64,000 bases of DNA from Hysterangium stoloniferum (taxonomy: Eukaryota > Basidiomycota > Agaricomycetes > Hysterangiales > Hysterangiaceae). Positions 58,113 to 64,000 of the stretch are shown here, in pieces; the stretch's first letter is position 1, and every line of letters begins with the position of its first letter. The stretch spans positions 1-64,000 of the forward strand of contig WHVD01000210.1 of NCBI GenBank assembly GCA_015178975.1, read 5' to 3'. The notes under the pieces are model-generated. The model ran no database searches. It was given only the letters and a program-made list of their open reading frames with translations, and was not told where the DNA came from. A program made the position numbers and the translations under genes.

Positions 58113-58587
58113 GATCTCACAGCAGTTTGACACCACTTCCAGTATTGATGTTGGACCTGGTTATTATTGTGGAGTCGGGTTGGGGACGAACGCCATCGTC
58201 TATGCAAAGAAAGCTACATTGATGGCCAAGTTGGCTATGTATCGGCAAATTGTAGATTTACCATACTCGTTGTCTCGAAAGCTTGACAAGTGTTAGGATA
58301 CACACACAGGGCGGGTCTCGTGAGAAACCTGCGGGATATCCGGTAGGACTTGGCTTCAGCTTATAGGCTGCGCCCTCGCTAGATCATGTTGTCCAATTTC
58401 GAACAGGCAGACAGGAATCCCAGGGAGTCCGGGAGGGGTTCGTGGTTGTAGGTTGTAGGTTGTGAGGTTGTGAGTCATGAGTTGAGATAGTCGAGAGAGA
58501 TAGATGTGCCGGAGCCCTGGGCTCCGACTAGTGCGAGCGGTGTGATTAGAGTAGGGAAAATATATTAGATTTCTGGGGGGGAATCTA
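58113..58587 (+). repeat. Left arm of a long inverted repeat, with truncated LTR
   Basis: 58113-58587 is the reverse complement of 63524-64000 with few mismatches. The inner part (58291-58587) is the TGTTAGGATAC...CAACA LTR in plus orientation, missing its last 34 bp or so, where gypsy pol begins. The outer part (58113-58290) is the LTR's flank and is shared too, so the duplication is segmental and not just two LTR insertions. Confidence 0.85.
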
Positions 58588-61584
58588 CCTGGAGAAATAT
58601 CATGACTTCACGGATGTTTTTAGCAAGCGGAAAGCTGACTGGCTTCCACCTCACAGAGAATATGACTTAAAAATCGATCTCGAAGACGGCGCACAGCCAC
58701 CCCTAGGACACATTTACCCGCTCTCATCCACGGAACTATCCGCAATCTGCGATTTCCTGGATGAACATTTGTCTATAGGTTTTATTCGACCCTCAAAGTC
58801 TCCTTTTGGAGCACCTGTTCTGTTTGTCAGAAAAAAGGATGGATCCCTTCGACTATGTGTTGATTTTAGAGGACTCAATGCTGTCACCAAAAAGGATAAA
58901 TATCCACTCCCACTTATCTCTGATCTGCTCGATGCTCTGCGGAATGCCCGGATTTATACCAAAATAGATCTCAAGCATGCCTATCATTTGGTCTGGATCG
59001 CCGTGGGTGACGAATGGAAAACTACTTTTAGAACCCGTTATGGGGCCTTTGAGTGGTTGGTGATGCCCTTTGGACTCACCAATGCTCCTTCTGTTTTTCA
59101 GCGTTTTATCAACGACATTTTCTCCGACATGCTCGATGTATGCGTCATTGCTTACTTGGACAACATCCTTATCTACTCCGAGAATCCCACGGAACACGAC
59201 AAACAAGTCCGTGAAGTTCTCCGGAGACTTAGAAAACATGGTTTATTCGTGAATGGTAAAAAATGTACTTTTGACACGGACTCCGTGGAATACCTAGGTT
59301 TCATGATGGGACCCGATGGACTCCGCATGGACGAAACTAAAGTGCAAGTCATCAAAGATTGGCCTGAACCCCGAAAAGTTAAAGATATACAATCCTTCCT
59401 CGGCTTTGCCAATTTTTACAGACATTTTATCCGTGGATATTCCGACATCACGGCACCCCTTACCCATCTCATGCGTAAGGGTACTCCGTGGAATTTCAAT
59501 GATAAGTGTCAAAAAGCTTTCAATCTTTTAAAAAATTCTTTTTCTACAGCTCCTATTCTGTCACATTGGAAACTGCACTACCCGCTCATTGTCGAAACAG
59601 ACGCCTCGGACTATGCACTTGGAGCCATTCTGTCTATCCAGGACTCCAACATGAGAAGTCCACCCCGTGGCTTTTCTGTCCCGGACTTTTACCGGAGCAG
59701 AGCTCAACTACGACGTTCATGATAAAGAGCTTCTGGCAATCTTTTCAGCTTTCAAAGCGTGGTGACACTATTTGGAAGGCTCAGGAACTCCTATTGACAT
59801 TGTAACAGATCACAAAAACCTGGAATACTTTTCTACCACAAAACCTTTGACCTGCCGGCAGGCCCGTTGGTCTGAATATCTATCTGCCTTCAATATGATT
59901 ATCCGTTTTCGACCTGGCCATCTCGGCGGCAAACCCGACGCTTTAACTAGACGATGGGACGTCTATCCTAAAGAGGGGAGCAACGACTATGCCACGGTAA
60001 ATCCACACAATCTGAAACCTATTTTCACGAACCAGCAACTTACCACATCGGTCTGCACAACTTTCCTCATCAATCCCATTGTCCGTGGAATTATCATTAT
60101 GGATATTGAGAAGTTACATCAAGATATTCTATCGGCAATTCCACTAGACCCGATAACTAAAGCTCACCTAGACAATCCCGTGGACCCCGATCAACCTCGG
60201 TGGTCTCTTGATCAGCATGGTTTCATTAGACTTGACGATAGGATCTATGTACTGGACTCTGACGGCCTCCACCTTAGGATCCTTCAATACAAACATGATC
60301 ACCCACTCTCAGGACATTTCGGGTACAACAAAACTCTATCATTAATAAGAAGAGGATGTACTTGGCCCAGACTCTGTGGATTCGTTAAGCACTATTGTAA
60401 ATCTTGCACTACTTGTCCCCGCTCGAAATCTCAGCGACACAAGCCATACGGCCTTTTGAAACAACTCCTGGTACCGGAACATCCGTGGAATTCTATCTCT
60501 ATGGATTGGATTTAACACCTACCGGACTCCGAAGGCTTTTCCGCCATTCTAGTCGTTGTTGACAGATTCTCAAAACAAGGTATATTCATCCCTACTTATG
60601 ACACAATTACATCCGTGCAGTTAGCGGAACTTTTTTATTATCCACGTATTTTCCAAGCACAGAGTTCCGTCCCACGTGACTTCCGAGAGAGGATCAGAGT
60701 TTGTGTCTCACTTCTTTAGATCCCTCAGAAAATCCTTGGACATGACCTTACATTTCACGTCCGGACATCACCCGGAAGGTGACGGACAAACCGAACGCGT
60801 CAACCAGACATTGGAACAATATCTCTGCGTATATTGCAACTACCAACAGGACAATTGGAAATCCTTGTTACCACTTGCAGAGTTTGCTTACAACAATGCA
60901 CCCTCGGCCACTACTGGTGTTTTCCCGTTCTTTGCAAATAAAGGATATAATCCAAATATTACAGTACATCCAGAACGAAATCTCACCTCTGCTCGCACTC
61001 AAGAGTTCACCACGGACCTCCACGAGCTCCACGAGGAACTCCGGACTGCAATAAAGTCCACCCAAGAGCAATATCAACTTTCAGTGGACAGACACCCGAT
61101 CCCGCCACCCAATTTCAAGATAGGCGACCGTGTTTATGTCAAAGCTCAATTCTTTAGGACTACCCGTCCATCAAAAAAGCTTGCTGAAAAATATTTAGGT
61201 CCATTTGAAATAATCGCACAAGTAGGTTCAGTCTCTTGGACACTACGGCTTCTGGATAGCATGCGTGCGGTACACCCGGTATTCCATGTTTCTATGTTAG
61301 AACCTTGTACTGCTAACACTATCCCGGATTGCGTGCAATCTCCGCCTCCTCCTGTCGTCATTGATGGAGAACCCGAGTTTGAAATCTCGCAGAGTTTAGA
61401 TTCAAAAATTGACAAGTGTCGACGCACTTGTAAACTGCTTTACTTGGTCAAGTGGGCGGGTTATGAGGGCACCGATGAAGAGACCTCATGGATTTTGGCC
61501 ACAGAACTCGGTAATACCATGGAAATCGTTACTGACTTTCATTCAGCTTACCCACTCAAGCCTGGACCATTATCGTCTCTCTGA
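58588..61584 (+). pseudogene. Ty3/gypsy chromovirus pol (RT, RNase H, integrase, chromodomain)
   Basis: [52 protein letters not shown] and the active-site box [10 protein letters not shown], where the second Asp is Asn (59162-59164). RNase [17 protein letters not shown], a frameshift near 59650, then [15 protein letters not shown]. Integrase: an H-H-C-C zinc finger ([22 protein letters not shown]), core pieces VVVDRFSKQ and GQTERVNQTLEQYL, and a C-terminal chromodomain (LYLVKWAGYEGTDEETSWIL). TGA at 59763-59765 (Arg CGA expected), TAA at 60513-60515 and a one-base gain near 60637 break it. Gag, protease and 5' LTR are missing: the left end abuts the truncated LTR at 58587. Confidence 0.92.
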
Positions 61585-61798
61585 CCGCACTCCACGGACC
61601 CCGTGTTACGTTTGGACTCATTTTCACTATTCCCTGTCACCCTATGTCTCTCTTTGCTTTTACAGGTTCTGACATGTCTTGTCAAGTCCTCAAGTGGACA
61701 TCCCGTGGACTTTGACTTTGACTTTTTATTTTTATGTTTTTTTTTCACACTTTACTTTTACTTCTAAGTTCAATTATTTTTTATTTCTATATTACTTT

Positions 61799-62801
61799 TC
61801 AGTCTACATTTATAGGACTGTCCTTTTTCCCCGCCTCCTGTTTTCCCGCCTCAGTTATCTCCTCAGGAAGCTCCGCGATCTCCATGGCAACCCCCTCCTC
61901 CTCCGACCCGGCATCCTTGGAACTCCCGATTTGTGGTTCTTCATATACATAACTGCCATACTCCGCCAGGAACTTCCAAAACTCCTCGCGGAGTCCGGAC
62001 AGCTCCTTTGCAACCACTATCTGGACTTTGTTGCTCTTCTGGAGCAACTCGTTTTGGGCCTCGATGCCCTCAGCGATCCATCCGAGGACCTCGTCCAACC
62101 CGGAGTACCCGTCCGCCCTGCTAATATCCCGCGCCCCGGATCCCGTGGCTTGCTCATGAACGAGCGAGCACCTCGCCTTGAGGTGCACGCATTGGTAGCA
62201 GCCCGGACCCCGCCTGGACTTCCTGTTGCACTCTGTGTTCCGGTCATTGCACCCGGAACACCGCCGCTCATTCCACGTCGGAAGACGGACTGGTGCCGCC
62301 TTCCTTGCCTTCTGTTGATATGGTCAGTTCTCCGCGGTAGTCCCATGGACATGAGGCTTACCTTCTGGGGGCTCTCTGGCTCCCCCTCGGACTCGGACTC
62401 CACCTCTGTCGCCTTGCGCTGAAAATGACAAGTCAGTAAAAGAAAAATCGACAAGTTGAGAAGTTGGGACTTACCTTACCCGCCACTGCTGCGGCTCTCT
62501 CCGTGGCCACCCGGGCATTCTCCGCTGCTACCCTGGCCTTCTCCACAGCCACTTGCACAGCCTCCTCCTCCTCTCTCTGTTTCTGCCTCACCGCCTCTTC
62601 CTCCACGGCCACGGCCGCCTGGTACTCCCTGTTCAAAGCCTCCTCGACCTCCCGGGCTTCCCGCTCCACCTCTTCTCACTGTCGCCGCTGTTCGTCCCGC
62701 TGTGCCAAGATCTGGGCAGCGGACAGCAGCGCCCGATATGGACTGCCCGTGGAGGGCCTGGCGGTTGGCATCGGTCGTCTTGGTGTTGGCTTTGGTCCCA
62801 T
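61799..62801 (-). CDS. Antisense spliced gene with Zn(II)2Cys6-like cluster in the 3' region of the chromovirus
   Basis: Exon 1 62475-62801 (109 codons, ATG; MGPKPTPRRPMPTARPSTGS, then an Ala/Glu/Arg-rich coiled-coil-like stretch) joins exon 2 62362-62418 across a 56-bp intron (gtaagt to tttcag). Exon 2 joins exon 3 61799-62311 across a 50-bp intron (gtaagc to aacag). All three are in phase, 298 codons. Exon 3 has CSGCNDRNTEC and CYQCVHLKARC, spacing CX2CX6CX9CX2CX6C, as in fungal binuclear zinc clusters. A Leu-rich helix (ELLQKSNKVQIVVAKELSGL) and an acidic tail follow. One TGA at 62676-62678 in exon 1 fits CGA-to-TGA (Arg). Role unknown: DNA or nucleic-acid binding is an inference from the Cys pattern. 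Confidence 0.7.
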
Positions 62802-63010
62802 TATGGCGAAGATGGGGGTAATGAAGAAGAAGAAATTTCAATTTTTTCAATTTTTATATAGGCTCGTCGCGTTTGAACCTTACCTTCCAGATCACATGAC
62901 TCTTTGACACATACGTGTAACCGACATGACTTTTGACATATGCGCGTAGCCGACAAGAACCTTATCTATGCCTAGAGCCTCTTTGGGACTTCGGCATAAA
63001 GGGAGGGTAC

Positions 63011-63386
63011 TGTTACGACCTGGACAAATCCTGCCAGACTCTGGGCACTAACCCGTACGCCCCCACGCGCTACAAGCACCAATTGTCTGTTTATAGGATT
63101 TCCCGCCCGGACTCCGTTACGTCAAGGACTTGTTACGTTCGACCTCATTACGACACATATCAGTAACCGGACTTCCCCCGGACTCCTTCCCTGTCTATGT
63201 CCATCTTCGTCCCACGCATCAGTCATCGGATCCTGCTCAGAATCCCGTCACCACTCTATTCGAGCCCTGTTCCCGTTTTAGTCAAATGACCTGTCACGAT
63301 TAGGACTCCGCTCCCGCTCTGTTTCCCGTTATGGGTTATGCTTTGTCATGATTCAGACTCCACTCCGTTCCGTCCCATTCCTAACA
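63011..63386 (+). mobile_element. Gypsy 3' LTR (TGTTA...TAACA)
   Basis: A polypurine tract AAAGGGAGGGTAC (62998-63010) is followed by TGTTACGACCTGG; the likely end is CCTAACA at 63380-63386, giving TGTTA / TAACA ends and 376 bp. No 5' partner lies in the window, so the 3' boundary is inferred from the inverted ends only. Confidence 0.6.
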
Positions 63387-63490
63387 CCAAATTTGGTGTT
63401 TACATTTCCCGTTTATGTTTTGTTAGTTTCATTTTCATTATTACCGGATTAGTATGTTCATTCACTCCATGGTCTATTTGAACTGGCAGA

Positions 63491-63821
63491 TGTTGTACAT
63501 ACAATCCAGTCAGAAAATTAGCTTAGATTCCCCCCCAGAAATCTAATATATTTTCCCTACTCTAATCACACCGCTCGCACTAGTCGGAGCCCACGGGCTC
63601 CGGCGCATCTATCTCTCTCGACTATCTCGACTCACGACTCACAACCTCACAACCTACAACCTACAACCACGAACCCCTCCCGGACTCCCCGGGATTCCTG
63701 TCTGCCTGTTCGAAATTGGACAACACGATCTAGCGAGGGCGCAGCCTATAAGCTGAAGCCAAGTCCTACTGGATATCCTGCAGGTTTCTCACGAGACCTG
63801 CCCTGTGTGTGTATCCTAACA
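63491..63821 (-). mobile_element. LTR of the TGTTAGG...CAACA family
   Basis: Minus orientation: begins TGTTAGGATACACACACAGG (63821 down) and ends GTACAACA at 63491. It lies mostly within the right arm of the inverted repeat and is related to 238-579. Confidence 0.75.
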
Positions 63822-64000
63822 CTTGTCAAGCTTTCGAGACAACGAGTATGGTAAATCTACAATTTGCCGATACATAGCCAACTTGGCCATCAATGTAGCT
63901 TTCTTTGTGTAGACGAGGGCGTTCGTCCCCAACCCGACTCCACAGTAATAACCAGGGTCCAACATCAATACTGGAAGTGATGTCAAACTGCTGTGAGATC
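63524..64000 (-). repeat. Right arm of the long inverted repeat (runs off the window)
   Basis: Reverse complement of 58113-58587, including 179 bp beyond the LTR (63822-64000). The arm is still matching at the window edge, so its true length is unknown. Confidence 0.85.

Noticed and set aside
61679..62422. Plus-strand 247-codon gene downstream of the chromodomain
   Set aside because: Its frame overlaps exons of the better supported antisense spliced gene and lacks recognisable content.
1..64000. tRNA or rRNA genes
   Set aside because: No cloverleaf box A/B pairs or rRNA stretches were recognised by eye; a tRNAscan or Rfam search would be decisive.

Overview
The window comes from a fungal nuclear genome, almost certainly a repeat-rich Agaricomycete (Basidiomycota). 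Genes carry many short GT-AG introns of about 42-90 bp. The element families are those of fungi: Ty1/copia, a Ty3/gypsy chromovirus with chromodomain, Tc1/mariner, and a tyrosine-recombinase element. The gene families (C2/NACHT/WD40 STAND proteins, DUF2235 hydrolases, P-loop proteins with a nuclease domain, a psi-factor oxygenase) are expanded in mushrooms. I cannot name the species from sequence alone.

Layout. 0-3.3 kb: LTR fragments, a decayed gypsy protease/RT and a truncated Tc1/mariner transposase. 3.35-9.3 kb: a 54-bp minisatellite, a broken minus-strand spliced gene (3.9-6.3 kb), and 22-bp and 32-bp minisatellites. 10.5-14.8 kb: a minus-strand gene coding for a P-loop NTPase with a PD-(D/E)XK-like domain, ending in a 72-bp palindromic minisatellite with a conserved cap. 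14.9-19.0 kb: a copia relic. 20.3-24.2 kb: an apparently intact gene of about 18 exons for a DUF2235 alpha/beta hydrolase with a helical tail. 24.5-26.5 kb: a copia gag fragment and a second capped array. 26.6-32.9 kb: a MITE, a dispersed element carrying a ribonucleotide reductase fragment, and a second P-loop gene. 33.3-35.7 kb: purine-rich minisatellites. 35.8-41.8 kb: a second copy of that element interrupted by a NACHT-WD40 pseudogene, then a C2-domain fragment and a third capped array. 42.9-46.2 kb: a perfect 18-bp array, a Ppo-type P450 fragment, hairpin tandem repeats and an LTR. 47.0-48.9 kb: a HEAT-like fragment and the fourth capped array. 49.6-56.0 kb: a tyrosine recombinase relic and a probable PHD-SET pseudogene flanked by inverted copies of a small basidiomycete gene family. 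58.1-64.0 kb: a chromovirus with a spliced antisense zinc-cluster gene, set between arms of an inverted repeat.

Two themes tie the window together. First, mutational inactivation: twelve premature stops in unrelated elements are each explained by one C-to-T change turning an Arg CGA codon into TGA, as expected from CpG-directed (RIP-like or methylation-driven) mutation. The DUF2235 gene escapes this. Second, mobility of gene pieces: fragments of host genes (ribonucleotide reductase, NACHT, HEAT, C2, Ppo, PHD-SET) lie inside or against repeat families with sharp, reproducible ends. The most unusual of these is the family of capped, doubly palindromic 72-bp minisatellites, present four times. 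The DUF2235 gene is the only coding unit that I can read through from start to stop without a break.
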